Shown one piece after another: positions 33,676 to 42,823 of a DNA stretch of 64,000 nucleotides. The notes under the pieces were generated by a model. The model had not been told where the DNA came from and did no database searches. It saw only the letters and a list, made by a program, of their open reading frames with translations. The DNA comes from CBDEGK01 sp965237855 (GTDB taxonomy: Bacteria > Pseudomonadota > Gammaproteobacteria > Pseudomonadales > Halieaceae), in NCBI GenBank assembly GCA_965237855.1, contig CBDEGK010000004.1, positions 682,001-746,000 of the forward strand. The letters run 5' to 3'. Positions within the stretch are counted from its first letter, which is position 1; the number at the start of each line of letters is the position of its first letter. Made by a program: the position numbers and the translations under genes.

Positions 33676-34614
33676 GTGTTCCATTGGCGTCACTCCGTCT
33701 GGGTGACCTGCCTGGCAGTACTTGCAGGCAATGTCACGCTCTTTTCGGCCACCGGGCTGATGGACGCTGATGCCCAATCCATGGGATTTTCCTCAAAAGA
33801 ACATCTGGTGGGAATGATATTGCTGATGACCCTCATGCCCATGTGGTTGTTGGGTTGCTTTATAAAGACTCAACGCCACAGCCTGGTAATGGCGCAAAGC
33901 CTGGATCAAGGGCTGGCCGAGGCGGTGGTAGCTATGCCGGCGCGCTACGCACTCATGGGAGTGATGGGGGGAACGTTTTATGCACTGGCATTTAACGTAC
34001 CCCGTGACCATGTGGACCAACTACTGGCTGGCAGCGGTCCGATGTTTAGCGTGTTTGCAGGGCAGCTGCTGATCTGGATCTGTGTCGGTTTCCTGCTGTC
34101 GATTCGTCTATACGTGGGTAAGCTGTTCTACCTGCTAGGTAAAGAAATCGAAGTATCCATCTTCGAGCAATCTCGGCTGGAGCCATTTGCCCGTGTAGGA
34201 ATGCTGGACGTGGTCATAGTCGTTGGTGGCATGGCGGTTGCCACAGTTCAGTCCATTGATGCCCAGTTTCGCCTGGAAAATTATCTCACCGCTTTTCTTG
34301 TGGCAATTCCAGCCGCTATTGCGCTGTTAATCCGGCCCATGTGGGCTGTGCACAAGAGACTGCGTGATCGAAGAAATGAACTGCTGGCGGAAGTTCGCCA
34401 GCAAATCGAAACCACCCCCGAGCGGGGCAGTCATTCTGAGATTGCCACCCTGGAGTTGTTACTGACGCGCCGCGATCGCATCAAGGCGCTGCACACCTGG
34501 CCGCTGGATGTGGCCATCTGGTCGCGCCTGCTGTTTTACGTGCTGATACCCCCCATTGCCTGGTCGGGTGCGGCACTGGTCGAGGTAATCATCGGAAGAA
34601 TGCTGGGGACCTGA
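33676..34614 (+). CDS. Unrecognised polytopic membrane protein, paralogue of the protein at 15798
   Basis: The 312-residue protein has about seven membrane helices and a charged segment (about 225-275) before the last helix pair. Its C-terminal pattern 'RPMWAVHKRLRDRRNELLAE', 'LELLLTRRDRIKALHTWPLD' and 'SRLLFYVLIPPIAWSGAAL' parallels that of the protein at 15798, giving two family members in one window. The family is not one I can name. The GTG start at 33676 has no clear Shine-Dalgarno sequence, so the true start may differ. The symporter gene follows after 35 bases on the same strand. The 142 bases before it hold nothing I can identify. Confidence 0.65.
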   Translation: MFHWRHSVWVTCLAVLAGNVTLFSATGLMDADAQSMGFSSKEHLVGMILLMTLMPMWLLGCFIKTQRHSLVMAQSLDQGLAEAVVAMPARYALMGVMGGTFYALAFNVPRDHVDQLLAGSGPMFSVFAGQLLIWICVGFLLSIRLYVGKLFYLLGKEIEVSIFEQSRLEPFARVGMLDVVIVVGGMAVATVQSIDAQFRLENYLTAFLVAIPAAIALLIRPMWAVHKRLRDRRNELLAEVRQQIETTPERGSHSEIATLELLLTRRDRIKALHTWPLDVAIWSRLLFYVLIPPIAWSGAALVEVIIGRMLGT

Positions 34615-34649
34615 CCTCTGCCTGGACCCACCAATAACGAGAAAAATAT

Positions 34650-36110
34650 ATGTCCACGCAGCCCCTTATCCTGATCGGCATTGGGCTGTATTTGGCGCTC
34701 ATGATCGCTATCGGCTTCTACGCCTCCCGCGGCAACCAATCGCTGACCGACTTCGTAGTAGCCGGTCGCAAGATGCCCCTGTGGCTTTGCTCCACCTCCA
34801 TTTTCGCCACCTGGTTTGGCAGCGGCATCATGATGGGCGCCGCCACTGCGGCCTATGAAGGTGACACCCTGATGATGATTGGCGAACCCTTCAGCTCCGG
34901 TGTGGCGCTGTTTCTCTCCGGACTGTTGTTCGCACGACTGTACCGGCGCACGCGGCGACTGACCTGGCCGGAATTCTTCGAGGCGCGATTCGGCAAACTC
35001 GCTGGCGCCTTCGGTTCGCTGGCCGACATCATTGGCGGTGTTATCTGGCTCGGCGGCGTACTCTTCACCTTCGGGGTACTGGTGGAGTCGCTCACCGGCA
35101 TGCCCATGGCCGTGGGCATTTTTGGCGGACTGTTCGTTATCGTCGTGTACACCATGATCGGTGGCATGTGGGCTGTTGCGGCCACCGACTTTATCCAGAT
35201 GGTGATATTCGTGTTCGGCATGTTCGTCCTGCTGTATTTCGTCCTCGACGACGCCGGCGGTTGGAGCAACGTTGTCGCACAGCTGCCAGAACACGCTTTC
35301 CGGCCGATACCACTGGAACACACCTTCGGCAACTGGATCGAGCATATCCACGTGCTGATGGTGCTGGGTGTCGCCGGGATCGTCAGCAACTCCATTATCC
35401 AGCGCGCGCTGTCGGCACGATCCGAGGCGGTCTCGCAAAATTCCTTTTACCTGGCTGCCCTGGGCTATGTGACCATTGGCCTGGTGCCGCTGATGCTCGG
35501 CTTCACTGCAAGTATTACCATGCCTGCGCTTGAGGATCCCAATGCAGTGCTCACGGATCTTGCCTTCGCACACCTGCACCCGGCCTTCGTGGCCATCTTC
35601 GTCGGTGCCATCGTGTCGGCAATACTGAGTACCTCCGACAGTATTTTACTGGGGTCCTCGTCCATTATCAGCACCAACTTGTTGCCGTTGGTAAAGCACG
35701 AGCCGGACGAAAAACTACGCTTACAGGTCGCGCGTTATGCAATTCCGGTCTGTGGATTGGTGGCAACCTACGTCGCTTTCAATGCCAACCGTGTTGTTCA
35801 AGTTCTTATGGATTCGGCAGCGCTTATGTTGGCTGCCATTATCGTGCCGATTATTCTCTGTTTCTGGTGGGAAAAGGCCAATCGCCTCGGTGCACTCGCT
35901 GGCATATTCGGCGGGCTCACAGCCTGGCAGGGTGCCAGCATTGTCGGCACGGAATTTCCAGCCGACCTGTTTGGCTTCCTGGTCTCCGCAGTAGCGATGG
36001 TCCTGGTGATACTGATGACGCAGAAAATCGATCCACCGCGACCACTGACTGATATCGACGACAACGCCATCGACCTGGCCGACCGGGTTGGCACCCTGGG
36101 GTTCCGCTAA
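34650..36110 (+). CDS. Sodium:solute symporter (SSS) family transporter
   Basis: The 486-residue protein shows the SSS core: 'SLTDFVVAGRKMPLWLCSTSIFATWFGSG' in adjoining stretches (helix 1), 'TWPEFFEARFGK', 'GGMWAVAATDFIQM' and 'AILSTSDSILLGSSSIIS' (sodium site region on helix 8). About 13 helices are predicted. It resembles the proline/pantothenate/choline-type branch, but substrate cannot be set. It follows the paralogous membrane protein gene and ends 25 bases before the convergent UbiA-type gene. Confidence 0.88.
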   Translation: MSTQPLILIGIGLYLALMIAIGFYASRGNQSLTDFVVAGRKMPLWLCSTSIFATWFGSGIMMGAATAAYEGDTLMMIGEPFSSGVALFLSGLLFARLYRRTRRLTWPEFFEARFGKLAGAFGSLADIIGGVIWLGGVLFTFGVLVESLTGMPMAVGIFGGLFVIVVYTMIGGMWAVAATDFIQMVIFVFGMFVLLYFVLDDAGGWSNVVAQLPEHAFRPIPLEHTFGNWIEHIHVLMVLGVAGIVSNSIIQRALSARSEAVSQNSFYLAALGYVTIGLVPLMLGFTASITMPALEDPNAVLTDLAFAHLHPAFVAIFVGAIVSAILSTSDSILLGSSSIISTNLLPLVKHEPDEKLRLQVARYAIPVCGLVATYVAFNANRVVQVLMDSAALMLAAIIVPIILCFWWEKANRLGALAGIFGGLTAWQGASIVGTEFPADLFGFLVSAVAMVLVILMTQKIDPPRPLTDIDDNAIDLADRVGTLGFR

Positions 36111-36135
36111 AACGCTTTAGCCCATCTGAACTATG

Positions 36136-37125
36136 CTACAAGACGATCTCAATCAATAAACCGAGTAAAAACAAGCCAGTAAAACGCCTGGTGTGGTCAA
36201 AGGAAAATGCAGAAAACCAGAGCGGCCAGATGCCGGCCGGCAAACTCGGCGGCGCGCGCACAGGTTTAGGTTCACGATACACCGCGAGCAAACGCCGCAA
36301 AGTGGGGAGATTCAACAAAACCAATAACAAAGCCCAATGGAATTGCCCCAACAGAACCAGCACCACGCTGCCAAAATACTGGGCAAATAGCATGGCGGAA
36401 ACCCAGTAGCGGGCTCTCTCTTCGCCCAGCAGGACAGGCAGGGTGCCCACCCCCTTTTCTTGGTCCATGTCTAGTTTATCGATGTGCTTGCCGAATAACA
36501 CCGAAGTCGGCCCGCAGGCAAATAACAGACTCAACCAGGCCACCGGCCAACTCCAGTGACCACTGATGACGTAGTAAGTACCCCCAACCATCAAAGGCCC
36601 CCACACCAATAACACCGCGGGCTCACCCAGGCCGTAATATTTCAAAGGCCAGGTGTAAAACAACACAAAAAACGACCCCGCCAACATCAGGTTGAGGGTA
36701 GCGCCGCCGTACTCAAGAACCAGCCAAATGCCGGGGATCAGTGCCAGGGAAGCTGTGAAGGCGACATAGGCCCAGAAGCCCACAGGAGAAACCAGCTCGT
36801 CCTCCAAAATATGGATCCCATACTGGTTGCGATAGTAGTTATTCTTGTCCACGCCACGACGGGAATCGATGTAGTCATTCAGCAGGTTGTTGGTGGCGTG
36901 GGCCATAACCAGCCCAAGGCTACACAGCAGGAAAGGCGTCCAGTTGAGCAGACCGTCTCGCGCCGCTAACAGGCCGCCGAGACATGCCGAGGTGAGCGTC
37001 ATGAACAACACTGAGGCCCGACAGGCAATGAGCCAGCGAGCCACCAGGTCAAGATTGCGCCACTGCTCCGCCTCCAGGCGCGGCATAGTAGTGAGGGCCT
37101 GCACCCAGGTTTTCGGGTTAATCAT
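36136..37125 (-). CDS. UbiA-superfamily prenyltransferase
   Basis: The 329-residue integral membrane protein has both aspartate motifs of UbiA enzymes: 'NNLLNDYIDSRRGVD' (first, about residues 79-93) and 'DKLDMDQEKGVGTLP' (second, about 215-229). These bind Mg-diphosphate for transfer of a polyprenyl chain to an aromatic or other acceptor. About eight to nine helices are seen. It looks more like MenA-type or other accessory UbiA proteins than UbiA itself. It stands between the SSS gene and the P450 gene, 104 bases downstream of the latter on the same strand. The acceptor is unknown. Confidence 0.85.
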   Translation of the reverse strand: MINPKTWVQALTTMPRLEAEQWRNLDLVARWLIACRASVLFMTLTSACLGGLLAARDGLLNWTPFLLCSLGLVMAHATNNLLNDYIDSRRGVDKNNYYRNQYGIHILEDELVSPVGFWAYVAFTASLALIPGIWLVLEYGGATLNLMLAGSFFVLFYTWPLKYYGLGEPAVLLVWGPLMVGGTYYVISGHWSWPVAWLSLLFACGPTSVLFGKHIDKLDMDQEKGVGTLPVLLGEERARYWVSAMLFAQYFGSVVLVLLGQFHWALLLVLLNLPTLRRLLAVYREPKPVRAPPSLPAGIWPLWFSAFSFDHTRRFTGLFLLGLLIEIVL

Positions 37126-37229
37126 GCGACCAGATTACAACGGTTGCGCCCACTAGTCCTGCTTTACTGATCCTAACAGTATCGCAATAGTGTGGGCATT
37201 CTCCGCAGCCTGGATCTTCATCGCCGTGC

Positions 37230-38483
37230 CTAGATGCGCACGGGCATGCGTTTGATACTGTTTAAAAAGAAGGTACGCATGCGCTCCACTTCACCCGCGA
37301 CTTCCATCGTTGGATAGCGATCCAACAGTTGGCTAAAGATCTCCGTAAGTTGTATTTCCGCGAGACGCCAACCGATGCACAGATGAGTGCCGTACCCAAA
37401 GGACACGTGACGGGCTTCATTGCGGGTAACATCAAAGCAAAAGGGATCGGTGAATTTGTCCTCATCGCGATTACCCGACATGTAGCACAAGGCCAGCTTG
37501 TCACCTTTTTTAATCTCCCTGGCTCCCAGCGTGGTATCGCACAGCGCGGTACGCCGCATATACACCACCGGCGTCACCCAACGGATGATTTCATTCACCG
37601 CGCCCGGCAGCAAGGATGGGTCGTCGATCAAGCGCTGTTTTTGCTCGGGAAACTGCGACAAGGCCAATAAACCCCCACTGATGGAATTACGGGTTGTTTC
37701 GTTCCCCGCAACCACCAGCAGGACAAAGGCGCCCAGCAAATCCTCAGTGCTCAATATCTCGCCCTCGGCATTGGGTCGAACCAGCATCGAAACCAGGTCA
37801 TCACCCGGGGTTTTTTTGCGTGCCTCGCCGAGCCCGAGCGCGTACATGGCCATGTCGGTCATGCCCTTCGCCATGTAGTCTGAGGACATGACGATATCCT
37901 CGTCACGCGAGCCCATCAGGATATTGGACCAGTGAAACAACTTGTGGCGGTCTTCCTGGGGGACATCGAATAGTTCGGCCAATACCTGGATGGGTAATTC
38001 CGCCGCCACGGCTTCAATGAACTCGAATTCAGATTTGCCTTCGATGTCATCCAGTATTTGACTGACGCGAGCGCGAATTCGCGGCGTCATGGCATCGAGT
38101 TTCTGCGGCGCGAAACCCGGCGCTACCAGTCGACGCTGGACAGAGTGTTCGGGAGGATCCATGGTAATCATGGCCCGCGAACCCGCCAGCGCACTGACGT
38201 TCGCGGGCTCCTCGCCGCGTTCGGCGCGCACCCGCCGCGCTACATCCTCCGGATCTTCCAGGGTAATACCACCCAGCCTGCCGTCGGAGCTAAACAACTG
38301 TGGATTCTTGGATACATACTGAATGTCATCGTACTTGGTGACCGCCCAATAACCTTTCCCAAACTGTTCAGGACACCAGGCAACCGGGTCTTCCTGGCGC
38401 AACTGGGTAAACAACTCATGTACACGTTCCTGATTTGTGTAGGTGTCAGGATCCGAAAGTGCCAATCGATCAGCTTCATTCAT
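37230..38483 (-). CDS. Cytochrome P450
   Basis: The 417-residue soluble bacterial P450 has the heme-binding loop 'FGYGTHLCIG' with Cys369, the I-helix oxygen-activation motif 'AGNETTRNSIS', the K-helix 'EIIR' and 'PPEHSVQRRLVAPGF' in helix C. The 'AGNETTRN' form is usual in CYP125/142/124-type enzymes that hydroxylate steroid side chains or branched lipids, which suggests but does not prove a sterol or terpenoid substrate. The only ferredoxin in the window is at 11270. It lies 47 bases downstream of a membrane protein gene on the same strand. Confidence 0.92.
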   Translation of the reverse strand: MNEADRLALSDPDTYTNQERVHELFTQLRQEDPVAWCPEQFGKGYWAVTKYDDIQYVSKNPQLFSSDGRLGGITLEDPEDVARRVRAERGEEPANVSALAGSRAMITMDPPEHSVQRRLVAPGFAPQKLDAMTPRIRARVSQILDDIEGKSEFEFIEAVAAELPIQVLAELFDVPQEDRHKLFHWSNILMGSRDEDIVMSSDYMAKGMTDMAMYALGLGEARKKTPGDDLVSMLVRPNAEGEILSTEDLLGAFVLLVVAGNETTRNSISGGLLALSQFPEQKQRLIDDPSLLPGAVNEIIRWVTPVVYMRRTALCDTTLGAREIKKGDKLALCYMSGNRDEDKFTDPFCFDVTRNEARHVSFGYGTHLCIGWRLAEIQLTEIFSQLLDRYPTMEVAGEVERMRTFFLNSIKRMPVRI

Positions 38484-38530
38484 CTAATTACTCCTTCGTG
38501 GACCCGGTAGCGGGGATGCGTCGTCTGCTC

Positions 38531-39181
38531 TCATTGATCGATTTGATCGAGTCCAAGCGAACGGTTCCAGTAGTGCCGAATCACCAGGATCTGCGCAATC
38601 AGCGCGATATTGGCAAAACTCACGCCCAGCAGCGCTACCCAGCTCGTGGCTCCCCAAATCCCCACCCCAACCCCCGACAACACGAGCAATCCCAGGACGC
38701 CGGCCGGGCCGGCCAGCGAGCTGACGCTCTGTGGATCGATGTTATTGAAGAAGTCGGCGTTGTCGGGGTCTCGTCGGGCCCGGACGAAAGTGCTGGTACT
38801 CATCCAGCTACTGAAGCCGAAGATTGCCGCCAACAGGTAGAACCACCAGTGGAGTAATTCGGGGGCGAGCATATCCGCCAGCAGGAACTCCGCGGCACCG
38901 ACAATGAAGGGCAGAATCGAGTCACGCATGGACGGCACCCAGACGAGGCGCATTACCAGGCTCGAGTAGAAGAGCCACACCAGGACAATACCTGCGAAGA
39001 CCGCCGAGACCTGAAGCCACCCGATCACGGCCCCCAGGCCTCCTGCCCAAAGATGATCGCTGCCCGACAGGTTCGACCAGAGTACTTCCAGCGCCAACGC
39101 CTGGATGATGCTCACCACCGTCAGTAGAACTGACGGGAACCGGCGCTTGGCGCGCTCGCGAATGACATGCAAGTCAGACAT
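38531..39181 (-). CDS. Unrecognised membrane protein
   Basis: The 216-residue protein (ATG at 39181; the frame opens 36 bases earlier) has about six membrane helices: one near residues 20-38, pairs near 55-75 and 85-100, and further ones near 110-130, 160-180 and 185-205. A charged loop holds 'RARRDPDNADFFNNIDP'. I do not recognise the family. It is just upstream of the P450 on the same strand, so co-transcription is possible but the 47-base gap leaves this open. Confidence 0.6.
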   Translation of the reverse strand: MSDLHVIRERAKRRFPSVLLTVVSIIQALALEVLWSNLSGSDHLWAGGLGAVIGWLQVSAVFAGIVLVWLFYSSLVMRLVWVPSMRDSILPFIVGAAEFLLADMLAPELLHWWFYLLAAIFGFSSWMSTSTFVRARRDPDNADFFNNIDPQSVSSLAGPAGVLGLLVLSGVGVGIWGATSWVALLGVSFANIALIAQILVIRHYWNRSLGLDQIDQ

Positions 39182-39268
39182 GGATCGAGTATAGGACAAA
39201 TAAAACACCCGATACATCCAAGTGTCTCGAATTGAGGGTGAGTTGAGTGCTACTCGCCTGATCTATGC

Positions 39269-41446
39269 TTAGCTCACCCGCGCGATAATGCGACCATCCA
39301 GTTTGCGCAGGTTGACCGGGTAAGCGCTCTGCTGAGCCAGGCCGGTGATCTTGTCATACCGCTGATGGCCGGGAATCAACAGTTGCACATTGGTGCCCTT
39401 TTCTTCCACCGGCCGGTCGTCACTGAGATCGCCCCAACCGTGGGCAATACCAAGCGTACCGATGGCCACGTCATCACTGCTTTCGAGGATGCCTTCAACC
39501 TGGCCAAAGCCGCTGTCGATCAGCACGCATTCACCGTCGCTGAAATTATGTTCTGCGAGATCAGCGCTGGAGATGAGAATCGGATTGTAGGGGCGCTTCT
39601 TTTCCGCCCGCGGCAAATTATGCCCGGTGGTGCAGTAGACCTCTGGCATACGGTAGGTGATGGCGCGAAACTGAAATTCTTCATCGCCGGCATAGCCTCC
39701 TGCCGTCGGCATGGGTTCAGCGCGAACCGCGCGCAACTCGGCCATACCCTCTGGGTCACCCACGGCGATTCGCCGGTCGGCGTGGCCAATCATATTGGGA
39801 ATGACACCACCCACTTCGGTTTCTTTGTCACCGTAGAGCTTGCCACTGGGGTTTTCCTTGAGGTCCTCAAAGGGCGTGCGGGAATTGGCATTCAATCCTT
39901 GCATAATGTCCTCGGCCTCGGGCTTGCGGTCCGACCGCAGGCCTTTGATGCGCGCGCGGATACCCAGTCGCTCGCCCACCTCCCAGAAGAAATCCCATTC
40001 CTCAATCGTGCCGGCGGGCGGCTCAACCAGTTTGTCGGTGTACTGCATAAAAGGCTGCGGATAAAACCCGTTCATCATGTGCGGAATATCGCTGCGCTCG
40101 AAAGGATGCTTCACCGCCATCACGTAGTCGGCATATTTTGCGGTGGCCGATTCAAACAAGTCCAGGCACACCAGCAGGTCGAGATCTTTCAGCGCTTCCA
40201 CGGTGCGCTCGGCGTCGCTGAACACCAGCGCCGGGTTGCCACCGTTGACGATGAGGGCGCGAATCTGGCCCTTGCCCTCGGTGAGAATCTCGTCGGTCAG
40301 GGTATTGGTGGGCATTTCGTTGTAACCGAACAATCCGGTTATGCCCTTGATGCCTCGCACCCGGGAAACCTCGCCACTGAAGGTGGGCAGCGGGATCGGC
40401 CCCATACCCTCCGGCAACGGCTGTGATAAGGCACCGGTAATGCGCGTCATGCCACCGCGGCGATCGTAGCGCCCACAAATCGCGTTGAGCGTATACACCA
40501 GTTGCACACACAGATTTTGATTGGCCGCCATGGTCAAACCGGTACCTGACTGGGCCGCACCGCTCTTCGCTGTGGCGAACACCCGGGCGCCTTCCACAAT
40601 AGTCTCCCGCGGCACGGTGGTACGCTGCGCCGCGTAATCCAGATCAAAGTCGGCAACTGACGCCGTAAGCTCCTCGAATCCGCTGCAGTAGGCATCGACG
40701 TATTCCTTGTCATACCACTGCTCGTCGATGATCACTTTGATCATCGCCGCCATCAAGGTGGCATCTTCACCGGGTTTCACCTGCAGGTGCACAGTCGCCT
40801 TGCGCGCCACATCGCATTTGCGCGGGTCGATCACCACCAGCTTCATGCCCCGCTTTAAGGCTTCCTTTAACCGGCTTGAAGGATTGGACTGGGGCATGGT
40901 CCACAAATGCGACACAGTCGGATTGGTAGCCACATACAAGGCGACATCAGATTCCTCAAAGTCCGGCGAGCCGAACGGCATCGGGGCACCGACGATACGA
41001 CCGGTGGCAATCGACAGCCCCGGCGAATCGATGGTGTAAGAGGTGTACATGCTGCGCGAACCCAGTGCCTCCAGCCACTTGCCAACGAACCAGGGACCGC
41101 CGGCAGCGGTGCGATGACCGCCACAGCCAGAATATACTGCCACGGCATCGGCACCGTGCTCAGCAATAATGGCCTGCAGTTTGGCACCAATCTCATCCAG
41201 CGCCTGGGTGGTATCGATTGTTGCCAATTCACCGTTGCTACGCTTCTGCGCACTGAGCAAGCGCTCAGGGTGATTGATGCGATCAACCTCGCTGCGTCCC
41301 TTGGGACAGGTATAGCCCTGGGAAATTGGGTTGTCGTGATCGCCGCGTACATCAACCACGCGGCCGTTGGAGACATCCACCTCCATGCCGCAGAAGACGT
41401 GGCAAAAACGACAGAATGTTTTCTTGGTATCGACTGCCTGGTTCAT
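39269..41446 (-). CDS. Molybdopterin-dependent oxidoreductase (DMSO reductase superfamily), single subunit
   Basis: The 725-residue protein opens with a [4Fe-4S] motif 'CRFCHVFCGM' with the fourth Cys in 'YTCPKGR' (Molybdop_Fe4S4). The molybdopterin domain follows ('VVIDPRKCDVARKATVHLQVKPGED', in two pieces) and then the C-terminal dinucleotide-binding domain ('YRMPEVYCTTGHNLP' through 'GWGDL'). No Tat signal is seen at the start, so it is probably cytoplasmic. No electron-transfer or membrane subunit is adjacent, unlike most respiratory members. The substrate is unknown; formate-dehydrogenase-, nitrate-reductase- and hydroxylase-like branches all remain possible. Confidence 0.87.
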   Translation of the reverse strand: MNQAVDTKKTFCRFCHVFCGMEVDVSNGRVVDVRGDHDNPISQGYTCPKGRSEVDRINHPERLLSAQKRSNGELATIDTTQALDEIGAKLQAIIAEHGADAVAVYSGCGGHRTAAGGPWFVGKWLEALGSRSMYTSYTIDSPGLSIATGRIVGAPMPFGSPDFEESDVALYVATNPTVSHLWTMPQSNPSSRLKEALKRGMKLVVIDPRKCDVARKATVHLQVKPGEDATLMAAMIKVIIDEQWYDKEYVDAYCSGFEELTASVADFDLDYAAQRTTVPRETIVEGARVFATAKSGAAQSGTGLTMAANQNLCVQLVYTLNAICGRYDRRGGMTRITGALSQPLPEGMGPIPLPTFSGEVSRVRGIKGITGLFGYNEMPTNTLTDEILTEGKGQIRALIVNGGNPALVFSDAERTVEALKDLDLLVCLDLFESATAKYADYVMAVKHPFERSDIPHMMNGFYPQPFMQYTDKLVEPPAGTIEEWDFFWEVGERLGIRARIKGLRSDRKPEAEDIMQGLNANSRTPFEDLKENPSGKLYGDKETEVGGVIPNMIGHADRRIAVGDPEGMAELRAVRAEPMPTAGGYAGDEEFQFRAITYRMPEVYCTTGHNLPRAEKKRPYNPILISSADLAEHNFSDGECVLIDSGFGQVEGILESSDDVAIGTLGIAHGWGDLSDDRPVEEKGTNVQLLIPGHQRYDKITGLAQQSAYPVNLRKLDGRIIARVS

Positions 41447-41579
41447 TATTGGTATCCCTCTGGAGCCATCCGAGAACCAATTACGTTAGCAAAACCCCCT
41501 CAGGAAAACAATCAGTATTGACTGTATTTTTTATTCGCCCTGCAACAAGTACACTAGGGACCTCAAGGAGGACAAACGT

Positions 41580-41936
41580 ATGGATTGGTATCTAAAGGTT
41601 CTGCAGGACTACGCCGTATTCGAGGGCCGCGCCCAGCGCCAGGAATACTGGATGTTCATCCTGATCAACATCCTGGTGATCATTGGCATTGGCATCCTGG
41701 AGGCCACACTCGGCCTCGGCGGCATCGTTGGCTTGCTCTACAGCCTGGCCGTGATTATTCCTAGCTTCGCCGTTTCAGTTCGGCGCCTGCATGACACCGA
41801 CCGCACTGGCTGGTGGCTGTTGATAGGGATAGTGCCGCTGATCGGACCCCTTGTGCTACTGGTCTTCTACTGCATTGACGGTGATTACGGCGACAACGAC
41901 TATGGCCCCGACCCCAAGCTCGAGGATTACGACTGA
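41580..41936 (+). CDS. DUF805 membrane protein
   Basis: The 118-residue protein has the DUF805 signature: the N-terminal 'DYAVFEGRAQRQEYWMF', two to three membrane helices, 'SVRRLHDTDRTGWWLL' and the terminal acidic tail with 'DYGDNDYGPDPK'. The family (E. coli YhaH-like) is widespread and of unknown function. A CAAGGAGGA lies 6 bases before the ATG. It converges with the TSUP gene, overlapping it by 10 bases, and diverges from the molybdopterin enzyme. Confidence 0.85.
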   Translation: MDWYLKVLQDYAVFEGRAQRQEYWMFILINILVIIGIGILEATLGLGGIVGLLYSLAVIIPSFAVSVRRLHDTDRTGWWLLIGIVPLIGPLVLLVFYCIDGDYGDNDYGPDPKLEDYD

Positions 41937-42739
41937 AGCAGGCTTGCGCCGCCTTCCCAGACCAGCCTGGCACCTACCACCATCAGGAAGAAACTGATTA
42001 TTCGGTAGTAGAGTTCAGCGCGGGTTCGCTTCACCGCCCAGTGACCCACCGCCACCCCCAACGGTGCCAGGGGCACCAACACCAGTGACAGCAGCAGGTT
42101 GTCCGATCCCAATTGGCCCAGCGTGTAATAAGGCAGCAGCTTGACCGCGTTCACGACCGCGAAAAACAAGCCGGCGGTGCCGGCAAATACCAATGGATCC
42201 AGCCGCTTGGGCATCAGGTACATGTGAAAGGGCGGCCCGCCCGCATGAATACTGAAGCTGGTAAACCCCGCCACGGCTCCCAGCGCTGAACCCGCGAATC
42301 GATTGTGATTAGCCCCTGCATTGGGAGCGATCGCAAAAAAGTTCTGGGCGCCGAAACCCAGCGATATGAACCCGACCAGCAATCGCATGTGGCTGTCGTT
42401 GAACTGGTCGGCACTCAGGTAGCCAATAGCAATACCCACCAGTGCACCGGGCAACATTACATGCAATGTGCGCCGGTCAAAGATTCCCCAGTAGGTTTTC
42501 ACCACCAGCGCATCCATAACCACCAGGATGGGCAGCAGTATGGCGGCGGCCTGTGTCGGTGACATCACCAGGGACATCAGCGGGACCGCCAGCACCGCCG
42601 CCGGCCCGGCAAAACCGCCCTTGGCAATGCCATAGAGCAGCACCCCGGGAATGGCCACCAGGTAGAAGAGGGGGTCGCTTAACAACTTATTCCTGTCCAC
42701 GGAAAAACCGGGCCAGTATACGTGTCCTGGTATAAACAA
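41927..42739 (-). CDS. TauE/SafE (TSUP) family permease
   Basis: The 270-residue protein has the two-half TSUP pattern: 'GIAKGGFAGPAAVLAVPLMS' early and 'GAVAGFTSFSIHAGGPPFHMYLMPKR' in adjoining blocks midway, within about eight helices. TSUP proteins are proposed exporters of sulfite, sulfoacetate or other small organic sulfonates. The N-terminus is uncertain: the frame opens at 42739, but a shorter start inside the first 15 residues is equally plausible. It diverges from the GPH-type MFS gene. A second TSUP is encoded at 54863. Confidence 0.8.
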   Translation of the reverse strand: MFIPGHVYWPGFSVDRNKLLSDPLFYLVAIPGVLLYGIAKGGFAGPAAVLAVPLMSLVMSPTQAAAILLPILVVMDALVVKTYWGIFDRRTLHVMLPGALVGIAIGYLSADQFNDSHMRLLVGFISLGFGAQNFFAIAPNAGANHNRFAGSALGAVAGFTSFSIHAGGPPFHMYLMPKRLDPLVFAGTAGLFFAVVNAVKLLPYYTLGQLGSDNLLLSLVLVPLAPLGVAVGHWAVKRTRAELYYRIISFFLMVVGARLVWEGGASLLQS

Positions 42740-42823
42740 TTGAAGCGAATTGCAGTGCGGACCGATTGCAGCGGAGGAAAATCTAGTACAGACTAACTAC
42801 GACTAACTCTAATAAATGATTGT

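Noticed and set aside
34536..35579. Long open frame on the minus strand opposite the sodium symporter
   Set aside because: It has a His/Gln/Glu/Gly-rich composition typical of antisense frames, shows no domain, and lies wholly opposite a clear SSS transporter.
41516..41555. TTGACT and TACACT upstream of the DUF805 gene as a promoter
   Set aside because: The spacing is 26 bases, too long for a normal sigma-70 promoter, and no better pair was found.
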